A DNA stretch of 23,337 nt, from positions 1 to 23,337 of the forward strand of contig JAULBX010029203.1 in assembly GCA_032358255.1 (NCBI GenBank), written 5' to 3'. The notes under the pieces were generated by a model, which made no database searches, was not told the DNA's origin, and saw only the letters and a program-made list of their open reading frames with translations. How positions within the stretch are numbered: the stretch's first letter is position 1; each line of letters starts with the position of its first letter. Origin of the DNA: Heterotrichella gracilis. Lineage: Eukaryota > Sar > Xanthophyceae > Tribonematales > Xanthonemataceae. The position numbers were made by a program, and so were the translations under genes. This document shows positions 10,001-20,600 of the stretch, piece after piece.

Positions 10001-13000
10001 TAGCCAAGGAGGGGCGTCAGCTCCTGGGGGAGTTATAGAGGAGCCAGGCGCATCGCAGGGGGCTGAAAAGAAGCCTCCCAGGCGCAAAGCGGAGAAGAAG
10101 GCGGCTGCTGCACCATCCAATGCCGAGGGCGCAGCCTCACAATCAGAGGTGGGTTAGGATCAACGGGAAGTACATGCGTCTTGTTATTGGATACCAAGGT
10201 ACATGTTAGCCAGAGTAGGATCCTAATTTATACAAGCAGCGCAAATGAGTTACAAAGTGTTACACGGGTTGATGATCTTGCGCAAAGTGAGGGCCTGCAT
10301 GCCTGTAGAGCATTGAACACTAAAACATGGGCAATTATAAGTATACATACATTCTTAGTTAAAAAAACAAAAAAAATTAAAGGGATATGGGGAACACCTT
10401 TGCCCCCTTGCCACCATGGTCACCACAGCTGTGTCAATATTTTACAAACCCGATCGACATCAAAACCCCAATCCCCGGCACCCCGCCGCGTACATGCATG
10501 CGTAAAAAAGGTCAATGCACACTGCAACGACCACCCAACTGCAAACCTCACAGTAAAACCATATCAAAGTCCGCCCAGGTGGGGACCTCCCTCGTTGTAG
10601 CAATATCAAGTGGCGAATCACCCTGTTACGTTGCAGGGCGATGTGGCGGGCAAGGGCGCCAAAGGCAAGGGCAAGGCTGCAATGAGGAGCAAGGAGACCT
10701 TGGCTGAGAAGGATGCCGCTCCTGCTGATGCGGTGGCAAGCACTTCAGAGGTGGATCACGCAGAGGTGCCTGCCGAGGCCTCGCAAAGTGCGATACTTAA
10801 TTTGTATGTGTTTGCTTTTAAATTGAGATCTGCTTTAAAGGTAAACGGCAGTTTTGACACCTGGCGCATTAAAGGTATGTGCATGCATATCGGTAGGTGA
10901 GTTACATGCATGCCAGCCATGCAGCCAGTGGAAAGCAGGCCTATGGCTGAGGCGATGTCCCTCCTGCTGCTGGTGCTGAGAGCATTTACCAGGTCCTAAA
11001 TTCTTATATGTCCACCATTTGCAGAGGGCCAACGCGCCCTTCGCGACCGCAAGGCCCCAGGCGCCCCCTGGTGGGCCTCAGCTGCTGTCTCCAGCAGCCC
11101 AGGGAAGCCCTCAGGCGCAGACCAGCCTGCCGCCACCCCCATGGAAGAAAACGACGATTTCGGCAGCGAAGGGAGCGACGACAGCGATGAGGACGGGGAG
11201 TACCAGCCCAGTGTCGGGGCCAAGGCGGGGCCCAAGCCCAGGCCCCAGGCAGCCCCGGTTGCACCAGCAAGCACTGTGGTACCGATACCAGCAGCGGAGG
11301 AGGTGGTACCGGTAGTGGCGGTTGGAGGGGCTTTTCCCGCTGTGGAGGGGGCGAAGGCAGCTGCAGGGGCCAAGAAGCGGGCAAGGAAGGCGGCTGGAGC
11401 AGGCGCGGGCACTGACGAGGTAGGCGGTAGAATGGCGTTTTACTTTCTCTGATTCATGTATTGCTTTTCAGCCATTTTGGGAGTGTGTGGAGTGCATGCT
11501 GCGGTGATGCAGTGGCAGTGATGGTAGGGTATGGCGTGTGTGTCCCAGGCTGGAAAATTTGAAGGAATAAAATATTATACTCGATTTGTAATGATGACAC
11601 CCTCTCCAGGGCCTCCTTTAGAATTGAGAATGGTGCTGTCTTATTTTCTTCCTTCTGTTTCAGCTGACCATTGCATGCTACTGTGCCCTAGGGTTCCCAA
11701 AGAGAAGCCAAACAGGTTCCTATTCCTGAAAAGAAGAGGGCGCGCAAGCAGCAGGCAGCGCAGGCGGATGCCCAAGCGGGTGGTGCCAGCAGCCAGGTGA
11801 GGACTTGCATGCAGGTGCCAAGGGCTTCAATGCACCGTATTGTGTGTGTGATATGCACGTTAGTGATACGCATGCATGATATGGGAGAGCCTGGCATGCG
11901 TGCGGCAATGCGGCATTGTATGCATGCTACAGTAAAGCCACAAGCCAAGCTATATGGTTTGGATGCTAAATGGTGTAACTGCTTTGCACAATCACAGTGC
12001 CCTGCCGTGAACCCCATCAGGGTTTTTCAAGGGCGAATTTTCCTAACGATTGTCAGTTGGTGACTTGCGCGCGTCCCGGCGATGCAGATGTGCGGTCAGG
12101 CCTTGTGCCTTGTGCCGACCAGCATTGTCCTGGCACTGCTTGGTGGTGCCCTAAACCACCTCTGCACCCACAAGTTCAATGCAGCTAAATCCAGCCCGTT
12201 TTACAGTATTATACCCAAATTAAAAAAACTGCCTTTTTTCTAATGCTCTGATATTGACATTCCTGTGTTTTATCAACCGCAGGAGGACATCGTGCAGACA
12301 CAGCAGCCGCCAGCTGGCAGCCAATCACCACTCCCCTCCTCGCAACCCGCCTCCCAATCACAGACGTTCTGGAAGCCATTGGGTGGTCCCGCTGCTGGCG
12401 GTGGTGTCACTTCCAAAGAGAACGCCGCTACCATCCTGCCCGGTGGTGCCCGCACCGCACACCACACCAAGCTCGAGCGGGATCCTCTCAGTGCGCTCAA
12501 CAGCAGGTGGGTGGTTTGGCCTCAACATGCAGCATGGAGTGTAGATGATGGCTGTGGCTGTGGTGTTGGTGCGGTGTTTGCTGGGGTCTTAGCTGATCCG
12601 CTGGGCGTACTCTACATGCGAATTGCCGCTGAGGTACTGGCATGACCAGGAATATACTTGTGTACTAATTAAGTATATAAGCATAACCCTGGTGTGCTTT
12701 CATGTGCGTCATGTGCTGTACATGACTGATGGGCATCCTGTGGCCCTGGGGGGGTGGGTCTACCGCGGCTGGTACTCCGTATGTACTCCCCCACATGTAC
12801 CCTTGATGGGTTGGTGTTACCCTACCCTTGGGGTGGTTGAACCCTACTCTAAACCCTGCAGCCAAGCAGGGGTACTCTCCATACGTGCCCCTGGTGGCGG
12901 GCCTGGTGTGTGTGGTTGGTCTGATGTGCATGTATGCGCTTGTGCAGAGTGCTTGACAAGGCCTCAAAGTTCAAAGCAAGTGGTGCACAGGCCAAAGGGG

Positions 13001-13438
13001 AAAACAGCAGCAGGTAAGGATACTTTTAAAGTCTTTTATTGCCTGCTATGTAAAGTAGTATTGGCACTTGATGCAGTCCGCCGTCCACTTCTAATTATGG
13101 CACGCATCAGTGCTTCACTAAATCCTGTACTATGTGTCACCTGATGCACACAGTGATGAGATCTAAACCCTGCATCGCGTGCTTAGAAACCCTAAACGAA
13201 AGCCCTCCTCCCGCCTGCAGCTCGGCTGGCCCGGGCAACGCAATGTCAAAATCTCAATTCTGCATGTTCATCCAAAAACCCTACAAATCCCTAAATGCAA
13301 GCCCCTCCTGTCGCCTGCAGCTCAGCTGGCCTGGGCAAGCGCCGCCTGCTGGCCAACGCAACCAATGTGGCCATTGGGCCAGGGTGCATCTTTGCACCCG
13401 ACTGGCGCATGACGGCACCCAAGCTGGCCAAGAGGTAG
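7005..13438 (+). CDS. Large coiled-coil protein with basic/acidic C-terminal tail, 14 exons, 875 aa
   Basis: Exons: 7005-7124, 7424-7882, 8043-8127, 8219-8492, 8692-8785, 9059-9139, 9349-9564, 9996-10148, 10637-10874, 11025-11419, 11692-11796, 12283-12506, 12948-13013 and 13321-13438. Phases agree at all 13 junctions and the sum is 876 codons including TAG. Least certain are the exon 9 donor (GTATGT at 10875) and the exon 11 acceptor. Residues about 41-370 are heptad-like, rich in Leu, Gln, Glu and Lys (VLKAEVDRLHTVATSLAQ), so a long coiled coil is expected. Residues 390-440 are Pro/Ala-rich. Lys/Arg clusters (KKPPRRKAEKK, AKKRARK) look like nuclear localisation signals; GSEGSDDSDEDGEY is acidic. 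The tail has SKENAAT (KEN at 785-787), RDPLSALN (806-813) and ends APDWRMTAPKLAKR. I do not recognise the family; a nuclear, chromosomal or spindle role is inference. The start is the first Met of exon 1. Confidence 0.83.
8924..9048 (+). repeat. ATTGTATACTCAT-type repeat in coiled-coil intron 5
   Basis: Four to five imperfect units with the theme GCATTGTATACTCATTT recur between 8924 and 9048 in the intron before exon 6. Seen directly; no function inferred. Confidence 0.65.
13195..13243 (+). repeat. Upstream copy of the exon 14 acceptor (coiled-coil gene)
   Basis: CCGCCTGCAGCTCGGCTGG and CCCGGGCAACGC repeat the real exon 14 start, CGCCTGCAGCTCAGCTGG then CCTGGGCAAGCGC, which begins at 13321. 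The copy carries an intact CTGCAG acceptor about 100 bp upstream, so it could be used as a cryptic 3' splice site. The preceding intron sequence (AAACCCTA, AAGCCCTCC) is also repeated. Confidence 0.75.
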
Positions 13439-14689
13439 AGCTGGCGCGCAGGCTGTTTGGGCTGGCGCACAGGCTGTTTGAGCTGGCATGCATACTGGCT
13501 GGCTTGCGAACGAGCTGTTTTGGGCCCATCTGGCGCTTGACGGTCCCTAAGCAGGCAGCCAAGAGCGTACGCGTGGGGGGTGGGGGGCACGCTGTGTGCT
13601 GAACGGGCCTGGGCTTGCGTGATGGCTGTTTGAGTAGGCACACATTGCTGTTTGGGCTGCCGCACTGGTGGCTGTTGGGGGTGAACATTGAAACCCTCAA
13701 GTAATGTGGGCTATGTAGCAACAAGAACACTAGCAGCTCTAGGTGGTACAGGGCAACCCATGATGCCAGCTAGTCTCTACGGTACATTCCTCTTTTCTAT
13801 TTCTATCTCGATCACTCCGAGGACAGCTGGGGTGATGCTTGCTGCCCTTTGTAGGGGTTACTTTTCCCAGCCATGAATGCCTGGCCCATCCCATTGATCT
13901 TTGACTTGTCCATATCAATAGCCATGAACCATATATCAGTAATGGATATCATGCATGCTGTCTGTATCATACACCTGGTTAATAGTCTATAGTATAGGAC
14001 TACAAGAAATAGTACATGTCTTGTGGCACATTGTGGCCCGCCGGGACATTTGACAAAATGAACTACAAAGTGGTAACGCTGGGCGCTAGACCCCAGATGG
14101 CCTCCACCTAGACTTTTGGATTTGCATCAATTTAAATCTGGCTGCTAGTATCAAATCGCTGGCATGATGCGATGATCGCATTCTCACAAGTCAGCGCTGG
14201 CACTTCTTGTGTACCCTACGTAGTGGGTCATATACAGTATAATAACTGGACCAGGTTGTCAACGTCATAGACAGTCAATGTCAGCGACGTCACACTGTTG
14301 AACTTCAGGGTATACCATATATATATGCATGTAAATATGCAGCTCAAGCCACACAGGGTTGCCAACATTGAAGCCCTGACTACTACATGTAGCATGACCA
14401 ATGATAACTAACTGAATGTAGCAACTCGCGAGGCTCCAGTATTGAGTGGCATTGTCAAAAGTGCTGTCAACTGGCATCATGATGGCACCTCAACTTTGCC
14501 GATAGGTAGGCAGCAAAGTCCAGCCACTCGTTTGGTTGTGACCAACTTGTGATATTTTAGCAAAACATAAATTACTTGCGCCCACTGGGCGGTTGAACCG
14601 CGCCTGGCAAGTGCTCCCCATTTCCCAGCGCTGCACGGTGGAACTTCCTCCAAAAACACTTTGGGGGTCCGACTCGGGGCCCAAAATCA
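13439..14689. other. Convergent 3' intergenic region
   Basis: This lies between the 3' ends of the plus-strand coiled-coil gene and the minus-strand amine oxidase gene. The left third holds repeat-derived sequence (13440-13571). The rest is AT-richer and without a supported gene; ATATATAT-type sequence occurs at about 14315-14325. Terminator or polyadenylation sites must lie here, but I cannot place them reliably. Confidence 0.5.
13440..13571 (+). repeat. 21-bp tandem repeat and decayed copy of exon 14 end
   Basis: GCTGGCGCGCAGGCTGTTTG and GCTGGCGCACAGGCTGTTTG are adjacent tandem units directly after the stop (13440-13486). Then 13525-13567 repeats the end of exon 14: CTGGCGCTTGACGGTCCCTA against CTGGCGCATGACGGCACCCA, followed by CAGCCAAGAG against GGCCAAGAG. 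The copy would not encode the same peptide because of substitutions and an insertion. Confidence 0.72.
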
Positions 14690-17600
14690 TCACTTTCGCC
14701 CCGCCCCTGCCCGCAGCTCCCCCACCCCTGCCGCCACCACCGCCCTGTGGCTCTGGGCCCACCAGCGCTTGATGCGGTCGGCCTCGCGCTTGCCTGCACA
14801 GGGGACGAGGGTGTTAACCCTGAATATTTCTGATTTAAAAGGTTATGGGTTATGGGTAAAGAGTTATGCCAATAATTCCATCACACGCTGCCTATTGCAT
14901 ATTTCCATTGTGATCTGAGGGTTATATCCGGCGCACCTGACATCCACGCCCCATGCACCGTGTAAGCATCCAGCTTGTGCGTGGCCTCCCCAGCAAAGCA
15001 AACCCTGAGGTTTGTGCCCAGCACCGCCCTCCCCTTCTCATTAAAATTCCTTGCATCCACCTGGGCGTCCCCAGTCAGGGGGTATGACATGTGGTCGTAC
15101 ATGTCCTGCAGAGGGGAGGGAACCAGGGGTGAAGGTTGGGGTGCGGGGTAAAACCCACGTGAAGATAAACTCAATCAGATAAATCTACCCTAAAAAATCT
15201 TGCCCTATTATATGTGAATCTGTTTGGATGGCTTGTAGCACACAGAGGCGGCTGCCCAGAGGACAGCCTGTGCTTCTCTTGTTTATCCCCCAACTATTTG
15301 TCCATTTACAACTTTTCTTTCTTCATTGCTCGAGTGGTGCAGAAAGGAAGCACAGCACCGTTGAACATGAACGATCCTCCCACCCCAATGTCCCCCCCGA
15401 CCACCCACCTTGGACCCCCCTATGGGCACGTAGGAATACGCCCCCCTGGCGTAGGGGTCCCCTTGCCAGCGCGTGACCTTAAAATCCAGGGGGGCAACGT
15501 ATTTGGACCCAAACATGGAGCGCAGCTGCGCCTCCACATCAGCCATCGCCTCGGCATCGCTCATGGCCTCAACAGCGTCGATATGCTGCAGGAAATTCAA
15601 GCTCAAATAAAGTCCTGAAGAGGTCTCAATGTATTGCAGTCCTTACAACAACAGGCAAAGTTTTATATTGCCGAGTTCAAGCCCTTCAACAGCATGCAAC
15701 AACCGATCATGAAGCAAAGCTGTCCCCACCTGCGACCTAACCCATGCTGCCAGCGTGTTTCCCACCACCAACACCATCACCACCACCACCACCACCACCA
15801 CCACCACCACTCCCCACACCCACCTGTGGCCTGACCCATGCCGCCAGCGTGTTTTCCACCCCCAGCGCGTGCAGGTTGGAAAATGTGTAGCGGCCCTCAA
15901 GGGGGCGCAGGAAATGTGGGCCAGGGGGCCAAAATATCTGCAGAACAGGGGGAGCAGAGTTGCGAGCAAGGGGGGCCGGGGATGGGGGAGTGGTGGCATG
16001 AGATGCTAAACAAAGTGCGGCGGGCTTCCATCATTAATCTGTTATTATATTCTGAAGCGAAACTCAGGATGTTACGCACTCAGTCTGCAGTCAATGCGAT
16101 TGGGGATTGGGATTGGAAACTAAGAGCTAGGAGGGATGCCCCCAAGGTATTCTATAAGAGCATTCCCTTTTTGCAAGGACCCTATAACCTTAAGGGTGCT
16201 CGTCAACCCTAGGGTACTTGCAACCCCACCTTTGGAAACAGCATGGCCACCCTGTTTTCTGTCCCCATACCCAGTCCCCGGATGGCTTCCAGTTTCCAGG
16301 GGGGAAGGGGCGGTTCAAATGCCACATCCCCCTGCTTCAACACCCCCAGGGGGAGTGTTATAATCGCCACATGGGCGTGCAGGGGGGTGGCCTGCGGGTA
16401 GGGAGGGGAGGGGAGGGGCATGTGAGTAGGGTTTTGGTGGGATTTCCAGCGAGGGAGGAGCAGTGAGGTTGCATACTCCCCTGCTCAACCCTAGACCCTA
16501 AAGCAGGGTTGATGGGGTCGAGGGCAAACACATTCAGGGGAAGCATTATGATAAGTCGATGAGCGTGCAAGGGATCGGGGTTATCACATGGCAGGGTTGA
16601 TGGGGTTGGAGGCGGAGGCATCCTTAGATTATACTGGGGGCTGCGCAGTAGGAATGGTAGGGTTGCCAGTGGGGTTGGGGCAGTGGCTATGGTAGCATAG
16701 TATTGGGACTCAGGGTTAGGGTTTAGGGTTTTACAGAGGTTTCCAATCACAGGGGAGACAGCATGCTGCCCCACCCACCCCCTTTCCCCCACACCCCTCC
16801 CCCTCCCCCACACTCACCTGCCCTCTCACAAACACCTCCACCCCCCCCGGCCCAGCCACCACCCGCTCCGCCACCGCCCCCAGCCGCACATCCCTCAGGT
16901 CCCCTATGTCCTCGTCATCTGCGGTTTTACCCCTGGCAAGCGCGTCGACCACCTGGGGCAAGCGGAATGTTTGCATCAAAGAAATAATCAAAATAAACCC
17001 TAGACCCTGAACCAAAATCCATGAGCTAGACCATGATCTCCCCTACGTCCTCTTCGTCAGCGATTTCCCCCTGACAAAGGGGGAATCAACCACCTTGAAG
17101 GGTGAGTGGCGTGGCCACAAGGGTTTTGCCAGGGATTGATAGGGTTTAGGGTTTTCCTCCTTCCATCACAGCACCTATTGTGTATTCAGGCAAAATTCAA
17201 AACCATTAACCAGACTCCTACACCATTCCCTGGTTGTTTCCCACCCCCATCAAACCCTGTTCAAAAACCCTGAACCATACCCCTAAACTCTGAACCCTCA
17301 CCTGGCTGGACCCTCCCCCCACCAGCTCGTGCGCCCCGTCAAACCCTACACATACACCCTATCCAAGACCCTAAACCCTACCCTAAACCCTCACCTGGCT
17401 GTACCCTCCCCCCACCAGCTCATGCGCGCCGTCAAAGCCAGTTGAGATCATGCCCCGGGTCGACAACCTATCGATGGTGGTGACGTACAGATCGCTGAAG
17501 AACGCGTCGAAGTACGCGCGCTCGCCCTCCGACAACACCAGCCCCTTTTTGAGGTGCAGATATGTTTCCTCCATGCTGCGGTCCTCCCCGGGTTTCAACC

Positions 17601-20600
17601 GGGTGTCGCAGTGCAGCATCCGGGCCATGATGGTCTGGTACTTGGACTCTGCAGATCCCAGCTGGGATCGGTCGAGCAGCTTGCCGTCCCTGGAAAAAGG
17701 GGGGGCGGTGGCGATGTATAAATAGGGTGCAGTGGTGTGTGGGGTGTGTAGGTTTGTATCAGTCTGCAATTACTCCAAGGATTCAGTACTGTGTCACAGT
17801 GCAGCATTCTGGCCATGATGGTCTGGTACTTGGACTATGCAAGTCCCAGCTGGGACCGGTCGAGCAGCTTGCCATCCCTGGAAAACAGGGGGGCGGTTGG
17901 TGGTGGTTGCTGGTGGTTGGAGGTGCATGGTGGGTTATGGTGGTGGTGGGTGGTGGCATTTAATCTTCGCACATACGTATTAATTTATGCAAAGGCATGT
18001 TAGTGTTCTGTTGATTTTCCTCCACATCCACTACACGCAGGCCAATCCTTCCTCCAAACACACAGGGTCCTGTGGATACACATAACATAACGCGGTTTGC
18101 GGGCACACATACCACATGCCGTTGCAAATCCCCACCCCCCACCCCCCAACCCCTCCCCCGCCTACCATACACCCCCCACCCCCACCCCACCGCACCCTAC
18201 CTGCCATACACCGCACACGCATCTGGCCCATCCCGATGCTTGGGCTTCAGCGCCAGACCCAGCACATCCACCGCATACCCTAGCATGGGGTTTTCCTTGC
18301 CTCCCCTTTTGGTCCCGCAGACAAATGAGGCCCCCAAATCCACGGGGGCGGTGGCCCCGCCCCCCCCGGGGTCCTGCAATGTGTGGGTGAATACCCGCCC
18401 CCCCAGCCGGTCCCTGGCTTCCAGTAGGGTCACCTGCACACGGGAGGGTTTAACGTTTAGGGTTTAGGGTTTATGTCGCAGGAGATTTAGGGTTTGGGGC
18501 GGACGCGGTATTACTGCGGGGTACAGCCATGGTAGGAAACCCCACCTTTGCAGGAACCATACTGGTTTTTAAAATTCAAGGCACAGGAAACAAGGCAGAC
18601 GCCGCCCCAAACGCAGCAGCATATCTTGAAAATAATTGTGTGGAGTGTTTGCTAGGGTGGGGCTTGCCTGGCTTGAAAAATGGGTAGCTGTTTATGGCAA
18701 CCGCGATTTAAAGTGTGGATGCGATTGTCTTTGACCACATTTGGTCTGAAGCGTCTGAATCCCTGCTTGGGATTAAGGGTTAAGGGTCATGAATTAGGGG
18801 TTAAGGGTTAAGGGTTTGTCCCGTACCTGCGCCCCCGCCCTCTGCAGGTCCTGCGCTGCTTTGAAGATTGTTTCCATGTTTAGGGTTTAGGGCTTGGGGT
18901 TTAGGGTATGACCCTTACCTGCGCCCCCGCCCTCTGCAGGTCCTGCGCTGCTTTGAGCCCAGACACCCCGCCACCAACCACAATCACAGTTAGACCTGCA
19001 CAGCACAAGCCAAAACCCTTAGGAAACCCTTGACCATAACCACAATCGCAGCCAGCCCCCTGAATAGCAAAATCGCAGCATTCAAACCCTAAGCCACAAA
19101 CCCTACCTGGTGGCAGCAGCTTGACCACCTGCTCCTCCTGCTCCCTCACAGGCATCCCAACCCTAAACCCTAAACCCTAGTCCTCAGACCCTGAACCCTA
19201 CCTGGTGGCAGCGGCTTCACCACCTGCTTCCTCACAGGCATCCTAACCCCCGACCCTGATTCGGCATGCTGGTCTCCAGCCTGCACGCCACAGAAATATA
19301 GTATAATAAATAGTATAATAAATAGTATAATAGGTAGTGCATTCCCATGTACTGTATTTTGCACATGATTCTGTTCCGCATGTCACAAGCGCGCACTTGG
19401 TGGGGGTAGAATTGACGAATTGTTTAGCCAGTCGCAGTTTGAAGTATATGCTTCCTCCTTCCTTGGGTAAGATTTGAAGGCAGCTTATTCTGGCTTTGCC
19501 GCTGGCCCCCTTCAAGACCTTACGGGATTCTTTGGGAATCCCTAGAGTTTGTATCCCAGTGACTATTGCCACCAGACACAATCAGAGGCGATTATGATGC
19601 AACCAACTACTCCTGCTGATTTTTGAACCTCCTCGTCAATTCACAATCCATCGCAATCAATCACCTTCAGATGCAATTACTTCAATCAATTACGATCAGA
19701 TGCAATCAATTACCTCCTCCTCCTCCTCCTCCTCCTCCATCTCCACATCCTCCCCCCCCACCTCCTCCCCGTCACCATCATCCTCGTCCACCCTCCTGTA
19801 TGCAGGCCGGGGCCGCGAGGAGGGATGCGCGGAACCCTGCCTAGGGTTATTCGAGGGTCCTGGGGCGCTGGAGGGCCGCGGCTGGCTGCCACTGGACTGG
19901 GCGGCCTGTGCATGGGGTGTTTAGGGTTTTGGTCAGGGTTTTGGCTAGGGTTTTGGCTGGCTGCCACTGGCCTGGGCGGCCTGTGCATAGGATGATTAGG
20001 GTTTTGATTAGGGTTTTTGTTAGGGTTTTGGCTGGCTGCAACTGGCCTCGGCGGCCTGTGCATGGGGGCCACCAAGGGGTAATTAGGGTTTTGGCGAGGG
20101 TTTTGGAGAAGGTTTGGATTGCAACGTGCAGAGAGTGGTGCGACACGCCTGCTTGGGGTTTTGGCGAGGGCTTGCAAACCCCGAGGGTTTGATGAGGGTT
20201 GGACGTGACAACACGCAGGGGTTTTGACAGTACCACTCCCTGCCTGTTTAGGGTTTAGGGTATTAGCCCGCACCTGTATGCGCGCCATTGTCTGCCTCAT
20301 CTTTGCGTGCATGTCCCGGCTCTGGGACTCGGCGGCGGCCTCAGGATCCCCACCTAAAAAAGCACGGGATTTAGAGAAACAATAGAAAATAAACCGATAA
20401 ATTTATAAACAGTGAAGGGACTGCGCACTGCCAGGGATCAGCGGTGTAGGGATCCCCCACCTGCACAAGCAACATGGGGGGATCTGATGATGTATTCACC
20501 GTGTCAAAAACCTGCATCAAACCCTAATCAAACCCTAATCAAAACCCTTACCTGCGCTCAGCTGCTCCACAGCATCCCACGACACCAGCGCGCCCTCGCT

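Larger units (their letters stand above)
14690..18995 (-). other. Flavin amine oxidase domain (LSD1/PAO class)
   Basis: Exon 18919-18995 opens with the dinucleotide-binding motif VIVVGGGVSGLKAAQ (GxGxxG). Exon 18201-18433 continues with TLLEARDRLGGRV and VDLGASFVCGT, the standard FAD-binding second part. Later come ISTGFDGAHELVGGGYSQVV, HAHVAIITLPLGVLKQG, FEPPLPPWKLEAI, IFWPPGPHF, TRWQGDPYARGAYSYVPIG and, near the end, CFAGEATHKLDAYTVHGAW with MSGKREADRIKRWW. This is the complete family order. At the place where LSD1 and polyamine oxidases carry a flavin-interacting lysine (GNLNKVVL in LSD1), this protein has TENRVAML, so Arg at 16251-16253. Confidence 0.9.

Noticed and set aside
10875-10900. 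GTGAGT donor at 10897 for coiled-coil exon 9
   Set aside because: It leaves phase 2, while the acceptor at 11024 needs phase 1; GTATGT at 10875 fits.
13440-13486. CRISPR-like array
   Set aside because: Units are directly adjacent without spacers, only about two copies, in a eukaryotic 3' flank.
15755-16009. Plus-strand frame starting with a poly-Thr/His run
   Set aside because: Product of the (CAC)n microsatellite and antisense to a well supported amine oxidase exon.
18446-20262. Chromosome end or subtelomere suggested by TTTAGGG repeats
   Set aside because: Tracts are one to three units long, on both strands, and sit in introns of an intact gene.
19710-20312. Minus-strand frame of 200 codons, rich in Asn, Pro and His-Arg-Pro-Pro repeats
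   Set aside because: It reads through TAGGGTTTT repeats and repeated acceptors; the true exons within it (20274-20353 and 19714-19905) are partly in another frame.
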